From assembly GCA_018714645.1 (NCBI GenBank), contig DVND01000109.1:1-13179 (forward strand): 13,179 nucleotides of DNA. The letters run 5' to 3'. Shown one piece after another: positions 7,054 through 12,461 of this stretch. Under the pieces are notes generated by a model that had not been told where the DNA came from, did no database searches, and saw only the letters and a program-made list of their open reading frames with translations. The DNA is from Candidatus Avimonoglobus intestinipullorum (GTDB taxonomy: Bacteria; Bacillota; Clostridia; UBA1381). The position numbers and the translations under genes were made by a program. Within the stretch, counting starts at the first letter, position 1; each line of letters starts with the position of its first letter.

Positions 7054-7888
7054 GCCCTTCCTCCTTGCAGTTTAAAATAGAATCCTGCCGGGTTTTCAGG
7101 CCCAGATACAGGATGTTCCGCAGTATTTCATCGTTTTTGTGGATCGGCAGCAGCTCATAGGCCGACGCAATGTTGTGCAGCGTGTAGGTCAGGGAAATGT
7201 CTAAATCCTGCTTTGAGGCCGCTTTCCCCGCCTGCAGGAATGGGTTGTAGCTGCCGCGCTTCCTGTCCTTTTCCAAATCGGCGTAAGCGTCGATGATGTA
7301 AATCCAGCGGCCCGTGTTATAGCCCAGCCATGCCAGCGCCCGCCGCTGGTTTTCATCGGTGATAAAATCAGGCGTAAACAGCAGCTCTAAAATTTTTGCA
7401 AAGCAGTCCGCCGCCGCGTCGATCTCCCCGCAGCCCTGCCGCTCCAATCCGGACAGCGCCTCCAGCTGCGCCCATATTCTGTCGTAAGCCGCCTGATGCT
7501 GTTTTTTCGCCTTCCGGACAGCCCGTCGGTATAGCCCCATCAGCAAAAGGGCTTTGATGCTTTTATCGTCCTTCCAGTCGTCATAAAATTTCAAATACAT
7601 CAGCAGGATGCTCATGTGCGCCGCGTAATCCACAGCGGCATCCCGGACGACGTTCTCCCGCTTGTGGAACGGATGCGCCGCACAGGCCTTTTGCTCTGTC
7701 TCGCTGGGCGCGGGGTCCAGGGCGGACAGCAGGATCGCCAGGAACGTCATGTCGTAGCTCAGGCCCAGCCGCGCCGCCTGGGAGCCCAGCCGCCCGATGG
7801 CGCGGCACAGCCCGCAGTAATACGCCCGGAACCGTTTATATTGCCAAACCTTCAATTCATCCTGATAGACGTTGACATATCCAAACAT
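7040..7888 (-). CDS. DUF5685 family protein with Asp-rich motifs
   Basis: 282 residues, mostly helical, soluble-looking. The N-terminus MFGYVNVYQDELKVWQYKRF with AYYCGLC (Cys 25 and 28) is the DUF5685 signature as I recall it. Two Asp-rich motifs stand out: FYDDWKDD (Asp 103, 104, 107, 108) and DAYADLEKDRKRGSYNP (Asp 200, 204, 208, then Gly 212, Tyr 214, Pro 216). The second follows the D-xxx-D-xxx-G pattern of squalene/phytoene synthases, so an isoprenoid-synthase-like fold is my inference. ATG 7888 is chosen because GGAG lies 6 bases upstream and family members start MFGY; an in-frame TTG at 7900 has no ribosome site. First gene of the operon, with a good promoter just upstream. Confidence 0.82.
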   Translation of the reverse strand: MFGYVNVYQDELKVWQYKRFRAYYCGLCRAIGRLGSQAARLGLSYDMTFLAILLSALDPAPSETEQKACAAHPFHKRENVVRDAAVDYAAHMSILLMYLKFYDDWKDDKSIKALLLMGLYRRAVRKAKKQHQAAYDRIWAQLEALSGLERQGCGEIDAAADCFAKILELLFTPDFITDENQRRALAWLGYNTGRWIYIIDAYADLEKDRKRGSYNPFLQAGKAASKQDLDISLTYTLHNIASAYELLPIHKNDEILRNILYLGLKTRQDSILNCKEEGHEPL

Positions 7889-7921
7889 ACCATGCTCCAA
7901 TTTTCTAATACTACTCTACAT

Positions 7922-7950
7922 AGTATACCGCTAAAACAGTTTTTTTTCAA
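7922..7950 (-). promoter_or_regulatory. Sigma-A promoter of the DUF5685-to-prmC operon
   Basis: On the minus strand TTGAAA (7945-7950) and TATACT (7922-7927) are spaced by 17 bases. The -10 is 33 bases before ATG 7888. Confidence 0.75.
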
Positions 7951-7994
7951 GAAATATCATCAGAATTGTCTAAAATTTATTTTTTGTTCACAAT

Positions 7995-8024
7995 TGCATA
8001 GTTTTGCCCCATCTGCAAAAACTA
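7995..8024 (+). promoter_or_regulatory. Putative sigma-G (forespore) promoter of spoVAC
   Basis: TGCATA (7995-8000) matches the sigma-G/F -35 consensus TGMATA. After 17 bases AAAACTA (8018-8024) matches five of seven positions of the -10 CATACTA. It lies 28 bases before the spoVAC start, and no sigma-A promoter is seen there. spoVA genes are known forespore sigma-G genes in Bacillus subtilis, which fits. Confidence 0.5.
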
Positions 8025-8052
8025 AGAAAAATGTAAAAAAGGAGTTTTTCGA

Positions 8053-8496
8053 ATGGCAAAAAATATGACGCAGGACGAATATAAAAAAATAATGGAGCGG
8101 AAAACCCCCGCCTCTAAGCTGTTCACAAACTGCATCAAAGCATTTCTCATCGGGGGGCTGATTTGTTGTGTCGGACAGTTTTTTTTGAATTTTTACACGG
8201 GGTTGGGGCTGGAAAAAGAGCTGGCGGCGGGGGCAACCTCCATGACAATGATCTTTCTGGGCGTGCTGCTTACCGGGCTGGATATCTATCCGAAAATTGC
8301 AAAGCACGCCGGCGCAGGGACGATCGTCCCCATCACGGGCTTTGCAAATTCTGTGGCGTCGCCCGCCATCGAGGCCAAGACCGAAGGGCTGGTGCTGGGC
8401 GTGGGCGCGAAGCTGTTCACCATTGCCGGGCCGGTGATTGTATACGGAACCATCGCCTCTGTTGTCGCCGGCGTCATTTTCTTTTTCATGGGATGA
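8053..8496 (+). CDS. spoVAC: Stage V sporulation protein AC
   Basis: Membrane protein of the SpoVA complex, which moves dipicolinic acid across the spore inner membrane; SpoVAC itself is described as a mechanosensitive channel in Bacillus. The 147-residue protein matches the family in length and in its blocks: KAFLIGGLICCVGQ (about 29-42), LLTGLDIYPKIAKHAGAGTIVPITGFANS with SPAIEAKTEGLVLGVG, and a C-terminal span ending in IFFFMG. Three to four hydrophobic segments are seen. AAAGGAG (8038-8044) lies 8 bases before ATG 8053. The gene stands alone: a terminator follows at once and spoVAD/spoVAE are not next to it, unlike the usual spoVACDE order. Confidence 0.95.
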   Translation: MAKNMTQDEYKKIMERKTPASKLFTNCIKAFLIGGLICCVGQFFLNFYTGLGLEKELAAGATSMTMIFLGVLLTGLDIYPKIAKHAGAGTIVPITGFANSVASPAIEAKTEGLVLGVGAKLFTIAGPVIVYGTIASVVAGVIFFFMG

Positions 8497-8498
8497 AA

Positions 8499-8530
8499 AA
8501 CAGCATATTGTCCGAAGGCAATATGCTGTT
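8499..8530. terminator. Strong terminator after spoVAC, probably bidirectional
   Basis: A perfect 12-bp stem (AACAGCATATTG / CAATATGCTGTT) with an 8-base loop, followed on plus by CTTTTT. On the minus strand the stem is flanked by a shorter T run, so it can also end the transcript of the small peptide gene at 8542-8631. It begins 3 bases after the spoVAC stop. Confidence 0.88.
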
Positions 8531-8541
8531 CTTTTTCGTGT

Positions 8542-8631
8542 TCACCCTTCAAGATACCGTATCGCCAGCAACGTGCAAATAATGATCGCCGCCAGCACAC
8601 CGATAACGCCATACTCATATTTCTCCCGCAT
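8542..8631 (-). CDS. 29-residue single-span membrane peptide
   Basis: An open frame of 29 codons: MREKYEYGVIGVLAAIIIC followed by TLLAIRYLEG, ending in TGA. A short charged N-terminus precedes one hydrophobic helix (about residues 8-24) and a short polar end. Support for translation is good for its size: GGAGGG lies 7 bases before ATG 8631, a well-spaced promoter is at 8654-8682, and the stop is followed by a hairpin terminator. It is divergent from the XRE-type regulator gene, with a palindrome between them, so it is probably controlled by that regulator. The function is unknown; small hydrophobic peptides of this kind include toxins and membrane-complex subunits. Confidence 0.65.
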   Translation of the reverse strand: MREKYEYGVIGVLAAIIICTLLAIRYLEG

Positions 8632-8653
8632 AAGCCGTCCCTCCAATGTTTAT

Positions 8654-8682
8654 ATTTTACAATATAAACCCATATTAGTCAA
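8654..8682 (-). promoter_or_regulatory. Promoter of the 29-residue peptide gene
   Basis: On the minus strand TTGACT (8677-8682) and TAAAAT (8654-8659) are spaced by 17 bases. The -10 lies 22 bases before ATG 8631. The 20-bp palindrome sits 5 bases upstream of the -35. Confidence 0.68.
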
Positions 8683-8687
8683 CACTC

Positions 8688-8707
8688 ATAACTAAATTTT
8701 TAGTTAT
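8688..8707. promoter_or_regulatory. 20-bp palindrome, likely operator of the XRE regulator
   Basis: ATAACTAAATTTTTAGTTAT is a perfect palindrome between the two divergent promoters. Its half-site TTTAGTT (8699-8705) recurs as TTTAGGT (8722-8728) and TTTAGTT (8743-8749), at 23- and 21-base steps, covering the regulator's own promoter. This suggests autoregulation by the adjacent helix-turn-helix protein. Confidence 0.6.
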
Positions 8708-8713
8708 CAGTAT

Positions 8714-8742
8714 CTGTTTATTTTAGGTATTGCTATTATAAT
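8714..8742 (+). promoter_or_regulatory. Promoter of the XRE regulator gene
   Basis: TATAAT at 8737-8742, with a weak -35 (CTGTTT, 8714-8719) at 17 bases. The -10 ends 18 bases before ATG 8761. Half-sites of the palindrome flank and overlap it. Confidence 0.5.
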
Positions 8743-8760
8743 TTTAGTTGGGTGATAGGA

Positions 8761-9086
8761 ATGAGTATAGATTATAGCTTAATTGGGGCGCGCATCCAGG
8801 CAAGGCGGAAGCAGATGCATCTGACCCAGGAACAATTGGCGGAAGCGCTGTCGGTTTCCGTGGGGTATATCAGCCAGGTTGAACGGGGCACTCCAAGGCG
8901 AACCTGGAGATGCTCTCTAAGATCGCCGCGCTGCTGCGCTGCGACCTGACGGAGTTTTTAACGGGCGTCAGCCCGGGCAGCAAGGACTTTCTAAACGCGG
9001 AATTGACAGCGATAGTTGCAGAATTGAACGACAAACAAAAAAAGCTGCTGCTGGAAATCGCGGCGGTGCTCAAAAAACAGGAATAA
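8761..9086 (+). pseudogene. XRE-family helix-turn-helix regulator, frameshifted
   Basis: Cro/C1-type DNA-binding regulator broken by a single-base shift. Frame one from ATG 8761 gives an HTH (IGARIQARRKQMHLTQEQLA, SVSVGYISQVERG) through codon 43, then turns into unrelated sequence. From 8892 another frame continues the homology as SKANLEMLSKIAALLRCDLTEFLTG and on to KKQE and TAA at 9084-9086. Adding one G to the run 8885-8888 would give ERGHSKANLEML and a 108-residue protein. The first half alone ends in a stop within about 20 further codons. Either the gene is recently inactivated or phase-variable, or the read lacks one base. A GTG at 8752 is an alternative in-frame start; ATG 8761 has GGGTGA a few bases upstream. 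Confidence 0.85.
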
Positions 9087-9117
9087 AAAAACAGCGTCTT
9101 TTGAACGCTGTTTTTTT
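9085..9117. terminator. Bidirectional terminator between the HTH and ferredoxin genes
   Basis: AACAGCGT (9090-9097) pairs with ACGCTGTT (9105-9112) around a 7-base loop, with a run of A before and T after that extends the stem and gives a T tail in both directions. It serves the regulator on plus and the ferredoxin on minus, whose stop is 2 bases away. Confidence 0.88.
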
Positions 9118-9118
9118 T

Positions 9119-9289
9119 TTACGCCTGTTCCGGCGCTCCTACGGGACAAACTCCCGCGCATGCGCCGCATTCGATGCAGGCCGCTTCATCAATTACATAG
9201 ATGGAATCCCCTTCGGAAATCGCGCTGACCGGGCATTCAGCCGCACATGCGCCGCAGCTGATGCAAGCGTCTGTAATTTTATATGCCAT
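9119..9289 (-). CDS. 2[4Fe-4S] ferredoxin, clostridial type
   Basis: Small cytoplasmic electron carrier of 56 residues, the usual length of clostridial ferredoxins. Two CxxCxxCxxxCP motifs bind two [4Fe-4S] clusters: Cys 9, 12, 15, 19 (CISCGACAAECP) and Cys 38, 41, 44, 48 (CIECGACAGVCP). The two halves are near copies, as in all members. ATG 9289 (MAYKITDAC) has AAGGAGGTG ending 7 bases upstream; the in-frame extension to 9310 lacks a ribosome site. Its own promoter and terminator make it monocistronic. Likely partner enzymes (for example pyruvate:ferredoxin oxidoreductase or hydrogenase) are not in the window. Confidence 0.96.
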   Translation of the reverse strand: MAYKITDACISCGACAAECPVSAISEGDSIYVIDEAACIECGACAGVCPVGAPEQA

Positions 9290-9321
9290 TTGAAAACACC
9301 TCCTTACCAAAGTACGCTCCT

Positions 9322-9350
9322 ATTATAGCACACATTTTTTGCTTATTCAA
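9322..9350 (-). promoter_or_regulatory. Promoter of the ferredoxin gene
   Basis: On the minus strand TTGAAT (9345-9350) and TATAAT (9322-9327) are spaced by 17 bases. The -35 is made by the last codons and stop of ricT (CTTGAATAA). Confidence 0.78.
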
Positions 9351-10212
9351 GTTTTTTTAGCATTTCCTCGTCTATTTTCTCATGGTGATGGGCATGGTTT
9401 GCATTTTTGATAATTTTTATCTCGTTTACGGGGAACTCCTGCAAGGCGGAATCCTTGTCATCATCTATTTTCACCTTCACCAGCCCCTTCAAAAGGCTCA
9501 CCTGCATCACCACGCCGCGCCCTGCGGGCGTATTCACAACAGCACCTTGCCGCGGCGTCACCTTCAAAAGCGCCTCATAGGTGTCCTGTTCATATTTCAG
9601 GCAGCACATCAGCCTGCCGCAGGCCCCGGAAATCTTTGTGGGGTTCAGGCTCAGGCCCTGTTCCTTTGCCATCTTGATGGATACCGGCTCAAATTCGCCC
9701 AGAAACTGTGCGCAGCACAGGCTCCGGCCGCAGATGCCGATGCTTCCGATGGTTTTGGACTCATCCCGCACGCCGATCTGCCGCAGCTCGATCCGGGTTT
9801 TAAATACCGTGGCCAAATCCTTGACCAATTCCCGGAAATCCACGCGCCCGTCGGCGGTGAAATAGAACAGGATTTTCGAACCGTCAAAGGTATATTCCAC
9901 CTCCACCAGCTTCATATCCAATTTGTGCTTCTTAATTTTCTCATTACAGATTTGAAACGCTTCCGCTTCCTTTTTCTTATTATTTTCCTGTACCGCCAAA
10001 TCCTTTTCCGTGGCGATGCGGATCACATCCTTGAGCGGTTTCACAATGCTGTCCGTATTGATTGCCCGTTTCCCGACGACCACCTCGCCCAGTTCGATGC
10101 CCCGCGCCGTTTCAACAACGACAAAATCGCCCTTTTTGATATCCAGCTTCTGCGGGTTAAAATGGTACACCTTCCCCACGGTCTTAAACCGCACTCCAAC
10201 AATATATGTCAT
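9343..10212 (-). CDS. ricT: PSP1-domain protein RicT (YaaT)
   Basis: 289 residues. In Bacillus subtilis RicT joins RicA (YmcA) and RicF (YlbF) in an Fe-S protein complex that assists RNase Y in mRNA maturation and affects sporulation, competence and biofilm formation. The PSP1 domain spans roughly residues 60-150 (VEVEYTFDGSKILFYFTADGRVDFRELVKDLA). The Cys pairs that bind Fe-S are present in GICGRSLCC (Cys 161, 166, 167) and GACGRLMCC (Cys 198, 203, 204). A His-rich patch (HAHHH) lies near the C-terminus. AAAGGAG lies 9 bases before ATG 10212, which directly follows the TAA of the upstream gene, so the two are co-transcribed. In Bacillus the gene sits next to holB; that partner is not seen here. 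Confidence 0.93.
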   Translation of the reverse strand: MTYIVGVRFKTVGKVYHFNPQKLDIKKGDFVVVETARGIELGEVVVGKRAINTDSIVKPLKDVIRIATEKDLAVQENNKKKEAEAFQICNEKIKKHKLDMKLVEVEYTFDGSKILFYFTADGRVDFRELVKDLATVFKTRIELRQIGVRDESKTIGSIGICGRSLCCAQFLGEFEPVSIKMAKEQGLSLNPTKISGACGRLMCCLKYEQDTYEALLKVTPRQGAVVNTPAGRGVVMQVSLLKGLVKVKIDDDKDSALQEFPVNEIKIIKNANHAHHHEKIDEEMLKKLE

Positions 10213-10659
10213 TTATTTATACTCCTTTAGCTTCTCCAGCAGCTGTCCGTCCGGCTCGAAGGCCACTGCCTTTTGCCTGTTTTCGTAGAGGATATAGCAG
10301 GTTTTCTCCCCCTGCAAAATCCGCACGCACATGTTTTCCGCCTTCGGCCCGGCAGGCTTTTCGCCCACGGAAATACTGTCGATTTCCGAAAGCGGCACGG
10401 AAACCGTATGCACCCGGTGCCCGATCCGCCGTTCGATACTGAGGCATTCCTCCCCCAGCCTGTATTCAAACGATGCCGCGTAATGCTGATACACCAAATA
10501 CACCAGGCCGCCGCCCAGCACAATCAGGGCCGCCTCCTTGATCAACGGCGCCGCCGGCAAAAACCAGCGCAGCAGCTCATATATAAAATAGATCACGACC
10601 GCCGCGGCAAGCACCAGCAAAAATTCCCGCGTCCCGGCCTTCTTCGTCTGCACATACAT
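10213..10659 (-). CDS. Two-span membrane protein, unknown function
   Basis: 148 residues: a short basic N-terminus, two hydrophobic helices (about 12-35 and 39-58) in a hairpin, then a soluble domain (FEYRLGEECLSIERRIGHRVHTVSVPLSEIDSI) that looks like a bacterial PH-like beta fold facing the cytoplasm. I do not recognise a named family. ATG 10659 is supported by AAAGGGG 8 bases upstream; the in-frame extension to 10770 would cross the promoter and the radA stop. It abuts ricT with no gap (TAA then ATG), so the two proteins probably share a transcript and perhaps a task, such as placing the Ric complex at the membrane. That last point is inference only. Confidence 0.78.
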   Translation of the reverse strand: MYVQTKKAGTREFLLVLAAAVVIYFIYELLRWFLPAAPLIKEAALIVLGGGLVYLVYQHYAASFEYRLGEECLSIERRIGHRVHTVSVPLSEIDSISVGEKPAGPKAENMCVRILQGEKTCYILYENRQKAVAFEPDGQLLEKLKEYK

Positions 10660-10686
10660 GCGCGTCGCCCCTTTATCCCCAGAATA

Positions 10687-10715
10687 ATTATAGTATAAAC
10701 CGCCCATCCTGTCAA
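10687..10715 (-). promoter_or_regulatory. Perfect-consensus sigma-A promoter before the membrane protein-ricT pair
   Basis: On the minus strand TTGACA (10710-10715), a 17-base spacer and TATAAT (10687-10692): an exact match to consensus in both hexamers and spacing. It starts 6 bases past the radA stop, so the pair is expressed on its own, and strongly unless repressed. Confidence 0.88.
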
Positions 10716-10720
10716 GTGGT

Positions 10721-12082
10721 TCACTTTTTCCGCAGAAGCTGTATCGCCTCCGCCAGCGTCGAAACCCCAACCACCGCCAAATCTGCCGGCACCTTTACGC
10801 CCCGCAGCGCCAGCCGCGGCACCACTGCCGTTTTAAAGCCCATCTTGGCCGCCTCGGACAGCCGCTTTTCCAATTGGGATACGCTGCGCAGCTCGCCGCC
10901 TAAGCCCACCTCCCCGATGAACACCATGTCCCCCGGGATTTTCGTATCCGTCTGGCCGGTGGCGATGGCTGCGCAAATGCCCAGATCCACGGCGGTCTCG
11001 TCGATCCGCAGGCCGCCCGCCACGTTGATGTACACATCCGAATTGGACAGGTTCATCCGCGCCCGCTTTTCCAGCACGGCGATCATTAAAATCACCCGGT
11101 TTAAATCGATGCCCGCCGCCATCCGCCGCGGGTTTCCAAAGCCGGTGGGCGTCACCAGCGCCTGGATTTCCGCCAGTACGCCGCGGCTGCCCTCCATGGT
11201 GCAGACCACGCTGGAGCCGGACGAGTTCTCAGGCCGCCCTTCCAACAGCATGGCGGACGGGTTTTCCACCTCTGCCAGCCCCGCGTCCATCATCTGGAAC
11301 ACGCCGATTTCGTTGGTGGAGCCGAACCGGTTTTTCACCGCCCGCAAAATGCGGAACGCCATCTGCCGGTCGCCCTCAAAATACAGCACGCAGTCCACCA
11401 TGTGCTCCAGCACCCGCGGCCCCGCCAGCGCGCCGTCCTTGGTCACATGCCCCACAATGAACATCGCCGTGTTGCTCTGCTTTGCAATGCGCATAAATGC
11501 GTTCGTCGCCTCCCGCACCTGTGGCACGCTCCCCGCTGCCGACGCGATATCCTCCCGGTGCATGGTCTGGATGGAATCGATGATCACCACGTCCGGCTGC
11601 ACCTGTTGGATGCATTCTGTCACCAGCTCCACATCGTTTTCCGAAATCAGGTACAGGTTGTCGCTGTCCACGCCCAGCCGCTCTGCGCGCATCTTGATCT
11701 GCCGCTCTGATTCCTCCCCGGACACATATAAAATCCTCCGTTCTGCGCCCACCTTTTCGCAAATCTGCAGCAGCAGCGTGGATTTGCCGATCCCCGGGTC
11801 GCCGCCCACCAAAATCAGCGAGCCTTTGACGATGCCGCCGCCCAGCACGCGGTCCAACTCCTTCATCCCCGTCAGATACCGTTCCTCCTGGTCTGTCTCG
11901 ATGGCGCGGAGCTGCCGCGGGGCGCGCCGCGCCGTGGCATTGATTCTTTTTGCCTGTGTTTTCTGTTCTTCGATCAGCGTTTCCTGCAGCGTCCCCCAGC
12001 TTTCGCAGCCGGGGCATTTCCCCAGCCACTTGGCCGTCTGGTAGCCGCACTCCGAACAAATATATGTAGACTTCGTTTTCAT
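10721..12082 (-). CDS. radA: DNA repair protein RadA (Sms)
   Basis: RecA-like ATPase that promotes branch migration and processing of recombination intermediates. The 453-residue length fits the family. An N-terminal zinc finger (Cys 9, 12, 23, 26) is followed by the Walker A motif GGDPGIGKST (93-102), Walker B around VVIIDSI (165-171), the RadA-specific KNRFG (250-254) and a C-terminal Lon-protease-like domain. ATG 12082 (MKTKSTYIC) is chosen as it places the finger at the usual position and has GGAG 6 bases upstream. Another ATG at 12104 has a stronger-looking AAAAGGAG but is out of frame. In Bacillus radA is followed by disA; here it is not. Confidence 0.97.
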   Translation of the reverse strand: MKTKSTYICSECGYQTAKWLGKCPGCESWGTLQETLIEEQKTQAKRINATARRAPRQLRAIETDQEERYLTGMKELDRVLGGGIVKGSLILVGGDPGIGKSTLLLQICEKVGAERRILYVSGEESERQIKMRAERLGVDSDNLYLISENDVELVTECIQQVQPDVVIIDSIQTMHREDIASAAGSVPQVREATNAFMRIAKQSNTAMFIVGHVTKDGALAGPRVLEHMVDCVLYFEGDRQMAFRILRAVKNRFGSTNEIGVFQMMDAGLAEVENPSAMLLEGRPENSSGSSVVCTMEGSRGVLAEIQALVTPTGFGNPRRMAAGIDLNRVILMIAVLEKRARMNLSNSDVYINVAGGLRIDETAVDLGICAAIATGQTDTKIPGDMVFIGEVGLGGELRSVSQLEKRLSEAAKMGFKTAVVPRLALRGVKVPADLAVVGVSTLAEAIQLLRKK

Positions 12083-12113
12083 GGCCTTCTCCAATCCAAA
12101 ACATTCTCCTTTT

Positions 12114-12142
12114 ATTGTAACACAACCGCGCCATGAATTCAA
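12114..12142 (-). promoter_or_regulatory. Promoter of radA
   Basis: On the minus strand TTGAAT (12137-12142), a 17-base spacer and TACAAT (12114-12119). The -10 lies 31 bases before ATG 12082. Confidence 0.7.
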
Positions 12143-12146
12143 CAAG

Positions 12147-12165
12147 AATCGAAATCTGTTCGATT
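12147..12165. repeat. Inverted repeat upstream of the radA -35
   Basis: AATCGAA-ATCTG-TTCGATT, a perfect 7-bp inverted repeat 4 bases upstream of the radA -35. It resembles but does not match the Firmicutes LexA box (CGAACNNNNGTTCG): the centre is one base short. It could be an operator for radA or a regulator site for the DnaA-box region. Confidence 0.4.
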
Positions 12166-12187
12166 TACATAATGTTGTTTACAAATC

Positions 12188-12325
12188 CTTTACACAAGCA
12201 TTTTTATCCACGTTATCCACATAGTTATCCACACCCCTCCTCCAAATTTCAATGATTTTATGCTGTTTTTTGCCATTTTTTTGCCGGTTATCCATAACGT
12301 AAAAAAAGTTATCCACTTATCCACA
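12188..12325 (+). other. DnaA-box cluster (candidate oriC or DnaA-titration site)
   Basis: In the 379-bp gap between radA and glyS, six 9-mers on the plus strand fit the DnaA box. Three are perfect TTATCCACA (12213-12221, 12225-12233, 12317-12325); three differ at one position (TTATCCACG 12204-12212, TTATCCATA 12288-12296, TTATCCACT 12309-12317). CTTTACACA at 12188-12196 is a weaker copy. They form two groups with a C-rich run (12234-12243) and an AT-rich stretch (12244-12284) between. All face the same way. No clear DnaA-trio repeat was found, and dnaA/dnaN are not in the window. Both flanking promoters (radA, glyS) lie outside the boxes. The remainder of the gap holds these promoters and no gene. 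Confidence 0.8.
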
Positions 12326-12392
12326 CTTTACATAAGAACAAAAATAGCCCTGCTTTTTTGTTCGCTGCCGTCTAAAATCTTCTGGGAACACC

Positions 12393-12421
12393 TTGACGAA
12401 ACGGCACAAATCTGGTAAACT
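12393..12421 (+). promoter_or_regulatory. Promoter of glyS
   Basis: TTGACG (12393-12398), a 17-base spacer and TAAACT (12416-12421), the latter preceded by TGG as in an extended -10. The leader is about 35 bases, too short for a T-box. Confidence 0.7.
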
Positions 12422-12461
12422 ATTGCAAGAACTTATTTTGAGGAAAGGTGCAATTCCCAAT

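Noticed and set aside
8884..8891. Programmed -1 ribosomal frameshift in the HTH gene
   Set aside because: The site CGGGGCA lacks a canonical X-XXY-YYZ slippery heptamer and no downstream pseudoknot is evident; single-base loss is simpler.
10714..10726. AAGTG-GTT-CACTT followed by T run as a terminator of radA
   Set aside because: The T run is on the plus-strand side only, and no plus gene ends there; for radA it is in the wrong direction.
10716..12044. Long plus-strand open frame (442 codons) antisense to radA
   Set aside because: Its translation is Ser/Pro/Arg-rich with no family signature, it has no ribosome site, and radA on the other strand is unmistakable.
12082..12104. ATG at 12104 with a strong AAAAGGAG, upstream of radA
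   Set aside because: It is out of the radA frame and reads into a shadow frame; a short leader peptide cannot be excluded but has no support.
12204..12325. Repeated TTATCCAC units as a CRISPR array or plasmid iterons
   Set aside because: The units are 9 bases with irregular spacing and no spacers; the sequence is the DnaA box, and no replication initiator gene is adjacent.
12421..12461. T-box riboswitch before glyS
   Set aside because: The leader from the predicted promoter is only about 35 bases, with no specifier stem or antiterminator sequence.
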